Positions 1-9,804 of a stretch of 64,000 nt of DNA are shown in pieces (position 1 is the stretch's first letter; the number at the start of each line of letters is the position of its first letter). Source of the DNA: Actinobacteria bacterium HGW-Actinobacteria-4 (GTDB lineage Bacteria; Actinomycetota; Actinomycetes; Actinomycetales; Demequinaceae); the NCBI GenBank assembly GCA_002841315.1, contig PHEW01000002.1, forward strand, positions 178,887-242,886. Direction: 5' to 3'. The position numbers were made by a program, and so were the translations under genes. The notes under the pieces were generated by a model. The model ran no database searches. It was not told where the DNA came from and saw only the letters and a program-made list of their open reading frames with translations.

Positions 1-3000
1 CTCCAGCACCTGGGTGAGCCATTGGGGTAGCGCACTCTCGTAGCTGAGAGTCAGCGAAGCACCCACACGCAAGCCAGCGGCGAGCGCGCGAAGCAGCAGT
101 TCGGGCGCCGGCCGGCTCGCTCGCACCGTCACGGGCACCGCTTGGTAGCGCAGTGCATTGCGCTCGTACTCCAGTCCCGTGGCATCCACCACTGCCCCGT
201 AACGTTGCGCAAACTCGTGTTCGTCCGTGGCGAGCGCTGCGGCAAGCCAGTCCAGGCCTGCGTCCTCAAGACCCGCCGCGCGGGCCGCGGCCAGGACCTC
301 CTGCGTCAGGGCGTCGCCCAACGCACCCTCGCCGTCACCGCGCCTGGGCGGCGCATCGACCCACCTTCCTAGGCCCGCGACGTAGTGGGGTCCGCCCGCC
401 TTCGTGCCTGTGCCCACCGTGGACCGCTTCCACCCTCCAAACGGCTGACGTTGCACGATCGCCCCGGTGATACCCCGGTTGACGTACAGGTTCCCCGCCT
501 CCACCCGCGCCAGCCAGCGCGCGATCTCCGCGTCATCGAGGCTGTGCAGACCTGAGGTCAGGCCAAACTCCACTTCGTTGACCATACGGATCGCATCATC
601 GAGCGTGGCCGCCTCCATCACGCCCAGCACCGGCCCAAAGTATTCGGTGAGGTGAGACTCGTCTCCCGGCTTCACGCCCTCGCGGATCCCGGGCGACCAC
701 AGCGTCCCTTCCGCGCTCGGCTTGCCGTCCGCGTTCAGGCAGCGCGGCTCGAGCAGCCACGACTGCCCCGGTTCAAGCGTGGTGAGCGCGTGGGCGAGCT
801 TGCCGTGAGGCTTCTCGATCACCGGCCCCACCTGACTCGACTCGAGCTCAGGTGAACCCACGCGCAAAGACGCCGCAGCGTCGGCCAATTGCCTGCGAAA
901 CCTTCGCGAGCTCGCGACTGAGCCCACCAGGATCACGAGCGATGCGGCCGAGCACTTCTGGCCCGCATGCCCGAACGCCGACGCCACCACGTCTTTGGCA
1001 GCGAGCTCCAGGTCAGCGCTAGGCGTCACGATGATCGCGTTCTTGCCGCTGGTTTCCGCGAACAACCGCAACTCCGGCGTGAAGGACAGGAACAGCTGGG
1101 CGGTCTCGTAGCCTCCCGTGAGGATCACCTGGTCGGTGTGCGGGTGAGAGATGAGTGCGCGGCCCAGTTCCCTCTCCGCGACGCCCACGAGCTGGAGCAC
1201 GTCGCGCGGGACGCCCGCCGACCACAGCGCCTCCGCGACCACTGCTCCACAGCGTCGCGCGAGCTCCGCGGGTTTGAGCACCACCGCCGAACCGGCCGCG
1301 AGCGCCGCGAGCACTCCCCCGGCTGGAATCGCCACCGGGAAGTTCCACGGCGGGGTCACCACGGTCACCTGCACGGGCTCGAACCGAGCGCCGTCGACCT
1401 GGTCCAGCTGCTCAGCGCTGGCCGCGTAGTAGTTCGCGAAGTCGATGGCCTCAGAGACCTCGGGGTCGGATTGCTCCACCACCTTGCCGCACTCGGAGCC
1501 CATCACCTCCATGAGCTCGGCGCGGCGCCTCGCCAGTTCCGCGCCCGCGCGGCGCAGTATCCCCGCACGTTCTGCTGCCGGAGTCGCGCCCCACCGCATC
1601 CCAGCCCTGCGAGCGGTGTCCATGACGGCATCGAGATCGGCCGCGCTGGCCACCCGCGCCGCGTCGGCAGTGTCAGTTCCTGCGGCCGATGCTGGGATAC
1701 GGTCGCGAACTGACGTCGCCCACGCGAGGTTGTCGGGTACGGAGGGGTCGGTGTCGGGCGTATTGGCGAACACGCCTTCCGCGGGGGTCGGGTGCTCGGC
1801 GGCACGGTTCTGCGTGCGGTGAGGTCCGGGGATCCGCGTGGGCATCAAGGGCACTGACGCGCGGAACCGTTCGCACTCACGCTCGAACAGGGCAGGGTCA
1901 TGGAGATCGAACACTGCCGACATGAAGTTGTCTTGAGACGCACCTTCGTCAAGCCGACGGATCAGGTACGCGATAGCGGTGTCGAACTCGGGCGGACTGA
2001 CCACCGGCGTGTACAGCAGCAGGCTTCCCACCGTGTCACGCACGGCCGCCGCCTGCTGGGGCGCCATGCCCAAGAGCATCTCGACATCCATGGCGTCCCA
2101 GACGCCGCGCGCTCCGGCCAGTTCCCATGCGAGCGCGATGTCGAACAGGTTGTGGCCCGCCACGCCCACGCCCACGTTCGCGACCCGTTCTGGGCGCAGG
2201 GCGTAGGCGAGCAGCGCCTTGTAGTTGGCGTCGGTCTCGACCTTGGAGTTCCACGTTGCAAGGGGCCAGTCATGGAGGTCGGCGTCAACGCGCTCCATCG
2301 GCAGGTTGGCGCCCTTGACTATCCGCACCTTGATGGGCGCGCCGCCGCTCGCCACTCGCTGCGCTGCCCACTCCTGCAATCGGATCATCGCGGATAGGGC
2401 ATCGGGCAAGTACGCCTGAAGAGCGATGCCCGCTCGGAATCCTCGTAGGTCTGGATCGTCGAGCAACGTCGTGAACACCTCGAGAGTGAGCGCGAGGTCC
2501 CGGTACTCCTCCATGTCGAGGTTGATAAAGGTGGGTCCGCCTGGGGTGTTCGCGGCCTCGACGTAGAGGGGCTTGAGTGCGGCGACCGCCTCGCTCACCG
2601 CGTGGTCGAAGGACCACGGCGAGTGCGGGGCCACGGCGGCCGAGGCCTTGACCGACACGTAGTCGACGTCTGCCCGGGCGATCAGGCTCCGGACGCCGCG
2701 CAGTCGACGCTGGGCTTCGGCGTCACCCAACACGGCCTCACCGAGCAGGTTGATATTGAGCCTCACGCCGCCTGGTGCGCTACCTCTGAGCCGTCGGATC
2801 GCGCGGCCCAACGGGCGCGGGCGCGCGTCAATGATGAGGTGGCGCACCATCGAGCGCAGTACCCGGCGCGCGATAGGGACCACTACCGGAGGTGCGATTG
2901 GCGCGAGTGCGCCACCCACACGCACCGCGAGGCGCATCGGCCACGACAAGAACGCTGGGGCGGATCTCGACAGCGCCCGCAGGTTCCGCGCCGCGACCAT

Positions 3001-3222
3001 GCGATCCTCGGGACGAACCACGCCGTCCACAAAGCCCACCGTGAAGGCTAGTCCGTGTTGATCGCGCAGGAGGCTCGCGAGGCGCGCCGCCGCGATGTCG
3101 GGCTTGACCGCCGTGCTCGCGTCCACCCAAGTGCGCGCCTGTTCAATCGCGGCGCTCTCGAGGCTCGCCACCTCCCTTGCGTTCTGCTGCGCCTCGGCAT
3201 GGAAGTCGTCGGTGGCGCTCAT
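1..3222 (-). CDS. putA: Bifunctional proline dehydrogenase / L-glutamate gamma-semialdehyde dehydrogenase (PutA-like), 3' end truncated by window edge
   Basis: Open minus-strand frame from ATG at 3222 (RBS ggcaggagg upstream) running off the window, so absent from the ORF track. Translation MSATDDFHAEAQQNAREVASLESAAIEQARTWV... contains PRODH-like YVSVKASA, RIVKGANLPMERV and VAGHNLFDIALA, followed by aldehyde-dehydrogenase-like sequence. Confidence 0.88.
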   Translation of the reverse strand, partial: MSATDDFHAEAQQNAREVASLESAAIEQARTWVDASTAVKPDIAAARLASLLRDQHGLAFTVGFVDGVVRPEDRMVAARNLRALSRSAPAFLSWPMRLAVRVGGALAPIAPPVVVPIARRVLRSMVRHLIIDARPRPLGRAIRRLRGSAPGGVRLNINLLGEAVLGDAEAQRRLRGVRSLIARADVDYVSVKASAAVAPHSPWSFDHAVSEAVAALKPLYVEAANTPGGPTFINLDMEEYRDLALTLEVFTTLLDDPDLRGFRAGIALQAYLPDALSAMIRLQEWAAQRVASGGAPIKVRIVKGANLPMERVDADLHDWPLATWNSKVETDANYKALLAYALRPERVANVGVGVAGHNLFDIALAWELAGARGVWDAMDVEMLLGMAPQQAAAVRDTVGSLLLYTPVVSPPEFDTAIAYLIRRLDEGASQDNFMSAVFDLHDPALFERECERFRASVPLMPTRIPGPHRTQNRAAEHPTPAEGVFANTPDTDPSVPDNLAWATSVRDRIPASAAGTDTADAARVASAADLDAVMDTARRAGMRWGATPAAERAGILRRAGAELARRRAELMEVMGSECGKVVEQSDPEVSEAIDFANYYAASAEQLDQVDGARFEPVQVTVVTPPWNFPVAIPAGGVLAALAAGSAVVLKPAELARRCGAVVAEALWSAGVPRDVLQLVGVAERELGRALISHPHTDQVILTGGYETAQLFLSFTPELRLFAETSGKNAIIVTPSADLELAAKDVVASAFGHAGQKCSAASLVILVGSVASSRRFRRQLADAAASLRVGSPELESSQVGPVIEKPHGKLAHALTTLEPGQSWLLEPRCLNADGKPSAEGTLWSPGIREGVKPGDESHLTEYFGPVLGVMEAATLDDAIRMVNEVEFGLTSGLHSLDDAEIARWLARVEAGNLYVNRGITGAIVQRQPFGGWKRSTVGTGTKAGGPHYVAGLGRWVDAPPRRGDGEGALGDALTQEVLAAARAAGLEDAGLDWLAAALATDEHEFAQRYGAVVDATGLEYERNALRYQAVPVTVRASRPAPELLLRALAAGLRVGASLTLSYESALPQWLTQVLE

Positions 3223-3415
3223 GTCTTGCCTCCTGCCGAGTGAGAAGCGGGCCTGCCCCCAGTCTGCGCGCCCGCGCCTGCGCGCGCAAAGCCCCAGACG
3301 GCTTGCCGTCCGCACGGTCGAGATTGACTGTTCACCGAGCCATCCGCCAGGTAACGATTTCGCAACCCGCAAGGAGTGCACCCAACCATCCCACCGTGCC
3401 AAACGTCCCCCTAGT

Positions 3416-4381
3416 ATGAGCACCATGAGCACAGACGCGCAGGTAGCACCTCGCCGAGCCATTCGCGGCGGCATCATCTCCTCACTCGTCGCCGCGATCG
3501 TGGTGCTATCAGGGTGTGCCGCGGCAGGTGAAGCGTCCCCCGCGGCCAATTACGACATGGCGTACGCCGAGGGCGCGGACTACACCGACGGCGGCGGATT
3601 CGCCAACGAGGCACCCACGGAGAGTTTCCGGTCAGCCACTGACAACCGGTCCGTGATCGTCACTGGCGAGATGTACATCACTGTCGAGGACCCGATTGTG
3701 GCTGCAGACCGGGCAGCGGGCATCGTGAAGAACGCAGGCGGACGCATCGACGCGCGCAGCGAGACCGCGCCCGGCGATAACTACCGGGGCTCGGCGGCAC
3801 TCACGTTGCGGATTCCTGCGGATCGCCTGGACGCAGTGGTCGATGACCTGCGCGAACTTGGCACGGTGGACCAGTTCAGCACGAACTCCTACGATGTCAC
3901 GAACGAAGTCACGGATCTGGCGGCCAAGATCTCGACATTGCGCGCCTCGACGGCACGCATCGAGGGCCTGCTGCTGGACGCCAAGGACATCACCGACATC
4001 ATCAAGCTCGAGAACGAGTTGGACAGCCGCCAGGCGCAACTCGAAGGACTTGAGGCGCGTCAGCGTGGCCTCACCGACCAGGTGTCGATGTCCACGATTG
4101 AACTGTCTCTCACCACCGAGCCAGTGGTGATCCTCGTGGACGACGAATCACCTCAGAACTTCTGGGAGGGCTTGCTGTCCGGCTGGGACTCGCTGGTGGG
4201 CTTCCTCTCCGGTACGGCGATCGTGCTTGGACTGATCTTGCCCTGGCTCGCGGTGCTGATTCTCATCGCGCTGGCAATCATTGTCCCGGTCCGAGTCAAG
4301 AGGTCGCAGTACGCCCGCAGGGACGCCATGCCTCGCGAGTCGGCGGCACCGCCGCCCAACGTCCCGGCACCCCCGAAGTAG
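3416..4381 (+). CDS. DUF4349 domain-containing putative lipoprotein with C-terminal TM segment
   Basis: ORF 3095..4381 with likely start at 3416 or 3425; lipobox-like VVLSGC; coiled-coil region with LENELDSRQAQLEGLEARQ; C-terminal hydrophobic helix. Confidence 0.75.
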   Translation: MSTMSTDAQVAPRRAIRGGIISSLVAAIVVLSGCAAAGEASPAANYDMAYAEGADYTDGGGFANEAPTESFRSATDNRSVIVTGEMYITVEDPIVAADRAAGIVKNAGGRIDARSETAPGDNYRGSAALTLRIPADRLDAVVDDLRELGTVDQFSTNSYDVTNEVTDLAAKISTLRASTARIEGLLLDAKDITDIIKLENELDSRQAQLEGLEARQRGLTDQVSMSTIELSLTTEPVVILVDDESPQNFWEGLLSGWDSLVGFLSGTAIVLGLILPWLAVLILIALAIIVPVRVKRSQYARRDAMPRESAAPPPNVPAPPK

Positions 4382-4516
4382 GCACCGCCTCCAGATCCGC
4401 CCCCGCGTGCGCCGTCCGCACGGCGCCGTGGGTCGCTCATCGGCGTGTTGTGGAAAAGCTACGGGCGAAACGCCGAGTACACACCCAATCTGCCGTGCGG
4501 ACGGCAGACATGGCGA

Positions 4517-4544
4517 CGCCCCGCCGTAGATCCACGGCGGGGCG
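4517..4544. terminator. Perfect 11-bp GC-rich hairpin CGCCCCGCCGT-agatcc-ACGGCGGGGCG just 3' of the GH94 gene
   Basis: Direct inverted repeat in the sequence, 15 nt past the minus-strand stop codon; no clear U-tract. Confidence 0.6.
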
Positions 4545-4558
4545 AACGCACTACACCG

Positions 4559-6982
4559 TCACGTAGTCGCAGTGACCTTCACGGTTGCACCCTCGGGAGC
4601 GTAGGGAACCGTGTTGCCCTCGATCTCAGCGCCATCCACCGTGAGCTTCGCGGTACCGCCGCCGGAGTTCTTCACCGTGATCTCGTAGGTGGCACCGCGG
4701 ATCTGACGCGTGACCGTGAAGTCGGTGACCTCAGCGCCGATGCGCGGGTCCACCACGAGCCCGTCCCAGTCGGCGCGCACGCCCAGCAGGTACTGCGACA
4801 CGGTCACGAAGTTCCAGGACGCGGTCCCGGTGAGCCACGAGTTCTTCGCCTCGCCGTGACGCGACGCATCCTTGCCCGCAATCATCTGGGCGTAGACGTA
4901 CGGCTCGAGCTTGTGGATCTCGGAGATCTCTTCGCGGTACGCGGGAGTGATCTGCTTGTAGTACTCCCAGGCGTACTCGTTGCGGCCCACCATGGTCTCC
5001 GCGATGATGATCCACGGGTTGTTGTGGCAGAAGATGCCGGCGTTCTCTTTGTAGCCCTGCGGGTACGTCGACACCTCGCCGTACTCGATCTTGTACTCCG
5101 TGAACGCGGGGTTCAGCAGCACGATGCCGTGGGGCGTGTTCAGGCGTTCGCGCACCGAGTCCAGCGCCTTGATGGCCTTACCGTCCTCGAGCCCAATGCC
5201 GCCCATGATGCAGTAACCCTGCGGCTCAATCCAGATCTTGGCCTCGTCGTTGTCCTTGGAGCCAATGACGTTGCCGTAGTAGTCGTACGCGCGACGGAAC
5301 CACTCGCCGTCCCAACCGTGGTCGAGCACCGCCTGCTTCATGTCGGCGATTGCCTTCTCGGCGCGTTGCGCCTCGGCCTCGTCGCCGCGACGGCGCACAA
5401 TCTCCACATAATCTGGCCCGATGGCCGCGAACATGCCCGCGATGAACACCGACTCGGCGACACCGCCAGCCTGGTTCTCGGTGGTCTGGAAGGACTCGCC
5501 AGGAGTGTTGGAGAAGCAGTTCAGGTTGAGGCAGTCGTTCCAGTCGGCACGCCCGATCAGCGGCAGACCGTGGGGGCCCATGTTGTTGAGCGGGTGGTCG
5601 AAGGACCGCTTGAGGTGGTCGAGCAGGGGCGTCGCCTTCGACTCGTCGTTGTCGAACGGCGTCATGACGTCGAGGATCGAGTCGTCACCCGTCTCCTTGA
5701 TGTAGGCGGCGGTGCCCAGGATCAGCCACAGGGGGTCGTCGTTGAAGCCAGAGCCCACGGCGTTGTTGCCGCGCTTGGTGAGCGGCTGGTACTGGTGGTA
5801 CGCGCTGCCGTCCTCGAACTGCGTAGACGCGATGTCGATGATGCGCTCCCTGGCGCGCTCGGGCACCAGGTGCACAAAGCCCAGGAGGTCCTGGTTCGAG
5901 TCGCGGAAGCCCATTCCTCGGCCAATCCCCGTCTCAAAGTAGGACGCCGATCGCGACATGTTGTAGGTCACCATCGACTGGTACTGGTTCCAGATGTTGA
6001 CCATCCGGTCCAGCTTGTCGTCGGTGGACTTCACCGTGTACGAACCCAGCAGGTGGTCCCAGTAGTCGCCCAACTTGGCAAACTCAGCGTCGGTCTTCTC
6101 GGTGGTGTTGAACTTCTCGAGCAGCGCAAGTGCCGGCTTCTTGTTGATGACCGCCTTGGACTCCCACTTCTCATCCTGCGGGTTCTCCAAGTAACCAAGG
6201 GTGAAGGTGTAGGTCTTGGACTCGCCGGGAGCAAGTTCCACATCCAGCGAGTGCGAGCCGATCGGGTACCAGCCGGATGCGACCGAGTTGGCTGACTTGC
6301 CCGCAGCGGGAACCTCCGCCTCCCAGAAGCCGTTCTGGTGACCCAAGTAGGTGTCGCGGTCGGTGTCGAAACCCGCGATGGGCGCGTTGACGCCATAGAC
6401 CGCGTAGTGGTCGCGACGCTCGCGGTACTCGGTCTTGTGATAGATGTTGCCGTCCACCACTTCCACTTCGCCGATGCTCAGGTTGCGCTGGTAGTTGGTC
6501 TGGTCGTCTTCCGCATTCCAGAGGCAGAACTCAACGAAAGAAAACAGCGTGACTGACTTGGCAGCATCGGACTCATTGGTGACAGTGACGTGGTGGATCT
6601 CCGCGTTGATGTCCACCGGCACAAAGAACAGCGTTGACACCTTGACGCCGCCGCGAGCGCCAGTGATACGCGAGTAACCCATGCCGTGGCGGGTCTCGAA
6701 GAAGTCAAGGTCCTTCTTGTAGGGGAAGAAGCCGGGGCTCCACACATCGCCACCATCGTTGATGGTGAAGATGCGGCCGCCAGCGTCCACAGGGGTGTTG
6801 TTGTAGCGGTAGCGGGTGAGACGACGCATCTTGGCGTCGCGATAGAAGCTGTAGCCGCCGCCTGTGTGCGAAATCAGTCCAAAGAACTCTTGCGAGCCCA
6901 GGTAGTTGATCCACGGATACGGCGTATGAGGGGTCTCAATGACGTACTCGCGGGCTTCGTCGTCGAAGTGTCCAAACTGCAT
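4559..6982 (-). CDS. GH94 cellobiose phosphorylase
   Basis: Start at [29 protein letters not shown]; closely resembles recalled Cellulomonas (Cellvibrio) gilvus cellobiose phosphorylase ([49 protein letters not shown]). Confidence 0.93.
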   Translation of the reverse strand: MQFGHFDDEAREYVIETPHTPYPWINYLGSQEFFGLISHTGGGYSFYRDAKMRRLTRYRYNNTPVDAGGRIFTINDGGDVWSPGFFPYKKDLDFFETRHGMGYSRITGARGGVKVSTLFFVPVDINAEIHHVTVTNESDAAKSVTLFSFVEFCLWNAEDDQTNYQRNLSIGEVEVVDGNIYHKTEYRERRDHYAVYGVNAPIAGFDTDRDTYLGHQNGFWEAEVPAAGKSANSVASGWYPIGSHSLDVELAPGESKTYTFTLGYLENPQDEKWESKAVINKKPALALLEKFNTTEKTDAEFAKLGDYWDHLLGSYTVKSTDDKLDRMVNIWNQYQSMVTYNMSRSASYFETGIGRGMGFRDSNQDLLGFVHLVPERARERIIDIASTQFEDGSAYHQYQPLTKRGNNAVGSGFNDDPLWLILGTAAYIKETGDDSILDVMTPFDNDESKATPLLDHLKRSFDHPLNNMGPHGLPLIGRADWNDCLNLNCFSNTPGESFQTTENQAGGVAESVFIAGMFAAIGPDYVEIVRRRGDEAEAQRAEKAIADMKQAVLDHGWDGEWFRRAYDYYGNVIGSKDNDEAKIWIEPQGYCIMGGIGLEDGKAIKALDSVRERLNTPHGIVLLNPAFTEYKIEYGEVSTYPQGYKENAGIFCHNNPWIIIAETMVGRNEYAWEYYKQITPAYREEISEIHKLEPYVYAQMIAGKDASRHGEAKNSWLTGTASWNFVTVSQYLLGVRADWDGLVVDPRIGAEVTDFTVTRQIRGATYEITVKNSGGGTAKLTVDGAEIEGNTVPYAPEGATVKVTATT

Positions 6983-7315
6983 GGTGATGGTGCCTTCCGG
7001 TGCGCTCGAATGTGCCGCGATAAGCCTAGCCCGGCCCGGCGATCCGCGCGTCCGCCGCAGGTCCCAGGGTGAGTCCGGGAGCCGATGGCGCCCAAACGGG
7101 AGCCGCGAGCAGAAATTGCGGCACGCCCTGGGGGTTGAAGGACATCCGCGCCTCATTGGCTTCGGCTCGTGCGGAGACGCACTCCGTGTGGCCCGCACAT
7201 GGGACGCTTGCCGCGATTTCTGCACATCTGTGGCTTCCGTCACCGCGACCGTGCTCACGGCGAGAAAAGCGGCCGATGCTGGGCACCAGCAGGCGCGGAG
7301 CGGTACCGTGGCGTC

Positions 7316-7891
7316 ATGCTTCTTTCAGATCGCGACATCCGCGCCGAGCTCGACTCCGGCCGCGTGACCCTCACGCCCTACGACGAAGGCATGATCCAGC
7401 CGTCATCCATCGACGTGCGGCTTGACAAGTTCTTCCGCGTCTTCGACAACCACAAGTACGCCGCCATCGACCCATCGATCGAGCAGCCAGACCTGACCCG
7501 CCTGGTTGAGGTAGAGCCCGACGCGCCATTCATCCTCCACCCCGGCGAGTTCGTGCTGGGCTCCACCTACGAGTCCGTCGCGCTGCCAGACGACATCGCC
7601 GCGCGCCTTGAGGGCAAGTCCTCGCTAGGCCGCCTTGGCCTGCTCACTCACTCGACCGCAGGCTTCATCGACCCCGGCTTCGAGGGCAACGTCACGCTCG
7701 AGCTCAGTAACACGGCCACGCTGCCCATCAACTTGTGGCCCGGCATGAAGATCGGCCAGTTGTGCTTCTTTCGGCTGAGCTCGCCAGCAGAGCACCCTTA
7801 CGGTTCCGACAAGTACGGCTCGCGTTACCGCGGCCAGCGCGGGCCCACTGCGTCCAAGAGCTTCGCTAACTTCCACCGCACCGAGCTCTAG
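7316..7891 (+). CDS. dcd: dCTP deaminase
   Basis: [36 protein letters not shown]... and [20 protein letters not shown]; canonical Dcd motifs. Confidence 0.94.
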   Translation: MLLSDRDIRAELDSGRVTLTPYDEGMIQPSSIDVRLDKFFRVFDNHKYAAIDPSIEQPDLTRLVEVEPDAPFILHPGEFVLGSTYESVALPDDIAARLEGKSSLGRLGLLTHSTAGFIDPGFEGNVTLELSNTATLPINLWPGMKIGQLCFFRLSSPAEHPYGSDKYGSRYRGQRGPTASKSFANFHRTEL

Positions 7892-7900
7892 CACGGTGCC

Positions 7901-8557
7901 ATGACCGCGCGGCCGCTTAAGCGCGACCTGCGGCACGATCGCCGCGAGAGGCGACTCGCACACGTGGCGGGCGTCGCGATGGTGCTCGTGCCCATCGCGC
8001 TCATCGTCATTGCCCTCTGGGCCATCACCAACTGGTTCACTGGGACGGACCACGCTCCCGAGCCTCAGGCTGCAGCACCCGCCTTCGAGTTCACGCCACC
8101 TGCCGCCTGGGTGGACGCCACCGACGAGGCGCTGCGTGAAGCGTCGTCATCCAGGACCGAGCCCGTCGCGGCCTTCTGGATCGCGGACGGTTCCGGTTCG
8201 GTCGCCGAGGCGCAGGCGGTCGCAAGTGTCACACTCGTGCGCGCCCTTGACCGCGCCGTCGACGATGAAGCATCTCAGACGGGAACGGAACTGCTGGCGC
8301 TGTGGGTCGATGACCTCGACGCCGCGACCACCCGCAACCCACAAACGTTCACCACGCCCGCGCAGTACTCCGGCTGGTGGGGCGGCGTGGACGGGACCTA
8401 CGAGGGCCAGTCGATGAGCATCGCCGTGATGGTGCTGACCGACGGAGACGTCACGGCAAGGTTCGCCATCCAGATGTCCCCCGAGCACGCCGGGCAAGTA
8501 CTGGCTCTTCGCGAAGCCCTCGATTCCTTCCGGTTTGTGGAGCGCCCCCAGGATTAG
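7901..8557 (+). CDS. Hypothetical single-TM secreted-domain protein (possible PsbP/DcrB/LpqN-like fold)
   Basis: N-terminal TM (VAGVAMVLVPIALIVIALWAITNWF) followed by FEFTPPAAW... compact domain. Confidence 0.6.
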   Translation: MTARPLKRDLRHDRRERRLAHVAGVAMVLVPIALIVIALWAITNWFTGTDHAPEPQAAAPAFEFTPPAAWVDATDEALREASSSRTEPVAAFWIADGSGSVAEAQAVASVTLVRALDRAVDDEASQTGTELLALWVDDLDAATTRNPQTFTTPAQYSGWWGGVDGTYEGQSMSIAVMVLTDGDVTARFAIQMSPEHAGQVLALREALDSFRFVERPQD

Positions 8558-8591
8558 CCTTGAGCACCGCTGGGCGCGTTATAGTGGGCGG

Positions 8592-8698
8592 ACGACAGGG
8601 GAGCGCTTCCCGCAAGGGGCCAGAGCGCTGAGAGTGCGGACCATCCGCAGACCCTCGAACCTGATCCGGTTTGCACCGGCGTAGGGAGTCGAGACTCG
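8592..8698 (+). ncRNA. TPP riboswitch (THI element)
   Basis: Conserved caggggagc...gcTGAGAgtgcgg...ccgcagACCCTcGAACCTGATCcggtttgcACCGGCGtAGGGAgtcg directly upstream of a thiB-like ABC operon. Confidence 0.95.
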
Positions 8699-8723
8699 TC
8701 CCCTCCTATCCAGGAGGATCACT

Positions 8724-9797
8724 ATGTTCCACCCTATTTCCCGTTCCACTTTGGCCGCCACTGCGGTCGCAACGCTCGCGCTTGCGGGTTGCTCGACCGA
8801 CGCCCCGGTTACCACGCCCACGGGCGAAACCACCGCACCACTGACAGCCGTCACGGTGGTGACCCACGACAGCTTTGCGGTTCCGGACCAAGTGCTGGCA
8901 GACTTCGAAGCACGCTCCGGCCTCACTGTGACGTTCGTGGCTCCGGGCGACGCCGGCTCGCTAGTCAACCAGCTCATCTTGACCAAGGACGCCCCGCTGG
9001 GCGACGTGGTCTACGGAGTCGACAACACGTTCGCATCCCGCGCTGGGTCTGAAGGCGTCTTCGCGCCTTACGAGTCGGCGGCTCCAGCAGCGGCCGATGC
9101 TCTGGCTTACCAAGCAGCAGGACTCGAGGGTCTCTTGACGGCCATTGATTTCTCCGACGTCTGCATCAACATTGATCACACCTGGTTTGCCGACGCCGGC
9201 CTCGACGAGCCGACCACACTCGACGATCTCACCGACCCGGCCTACAGCGGCCTGCTCTCGGTACCCAACCCCGCGACGTCGTCCCCCGGCCTGGCCTTCC
9301 TGATGGCGACCATTGCCGCGCAAGGCGACAACTGGGTGTCGTACTGGAGCGACCTTCGCAGCAACGATGTCCGCGTGGTCGCCGGCTGGTCCGACGCCTA
9401 CTATTCGGACTTCTCGGGACCCTCGAGCGGCGGAGACTACCCACTCGTGGTCAGCTACGCCTCCTCCCCGCCCTTCGAGGTGGGCGACGATGGCGTCTCA
9501 ACTACGAGTGCCCTGCTGGACACGTGCTTCCGCCAGGTCGAGTACGCGGGTGTGCTCGCGGGCGCGCAGAACCCTGACGGCGCAGCCATGGTCATCGACT
9601 GGATGCTCTCCGACGAGTTCCAGGCGAGCCTGCCGGAGAACATGTACGTCTACCCTGTGTCGAGTTCTGTCGCGATTCCCGATTACTGGGCAGAGCACGG
9701 GCCCCTCGCTACCAACCCGTGGAGCCTTGCTCCCAGCGAGATCGACGCCAACCGCGACGACTGGATCAACCAGTGGACCGCGACTGTGATCGACTAG
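8724..9797 (+). CDS. thiB: Thiamine ABC transporter substrate-binding protein (lipoprotein)
   Basis: Lipobox LALAGC; TbpA/ThiB-like VTHDSFAVPDQVLADFEARSGLTVTFVAPGDAGSLVNQLILTKDAPLGDVVYGVDNTFASRA; preceded by TPP riboswitch. Confidence 0.92.
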   Translation: MFHPISRSTLAATAVATLALAGCSTDAPVTTPTGETTAPLTAVTVVTHDSFAVPDQVLADFEARSGLTVTFVAPGDAGSLVNQLILTKDAPLGDVVYGVDNTFASRAGSEGVFAPYESAAPAAADALAYQAAGLEGLLTAIDFSDVCINIDHTWFADAGLDEPTTLDDLTDPAYSGLLSVPNPATSSPGLAFLMATIAAQGDNWVSYWSDLRSNDVRVVAGWSDAYYSDFSGPSSGGDYPLVVSYASSPPFEVGDDGVSTTSALLDTCFRQVEYAGVLAGAQNPDGAAMVIDWMLSDEFQASLPENMYVYPVSSSVAIPDYWAEHGPLATNPWSLAPSEIDANRDDWINQWTATVID

Positions 9798-9804
9798 CGA
9801 AGCC

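Noticed and set aside
4517-4544. Considered as a novel regulatory RNA
   Set aside because: Position immediately after the GH94 stop and simple perfect stem fit a terminator or 3' stabiliser better.
4445-6295. 616-aa plus-strand ORF
   Set aside because: Antisense shadow of the GH94 gene in high-GC DNA; low-complexity VVV/RDR composition and no domain signal.
6983-7258. N-terminal extension of the GH94 ORF
   Set aside because: Canonical GH94 start [13 protein letters not shown] is at 6982; upstream residues are intergenic-type.
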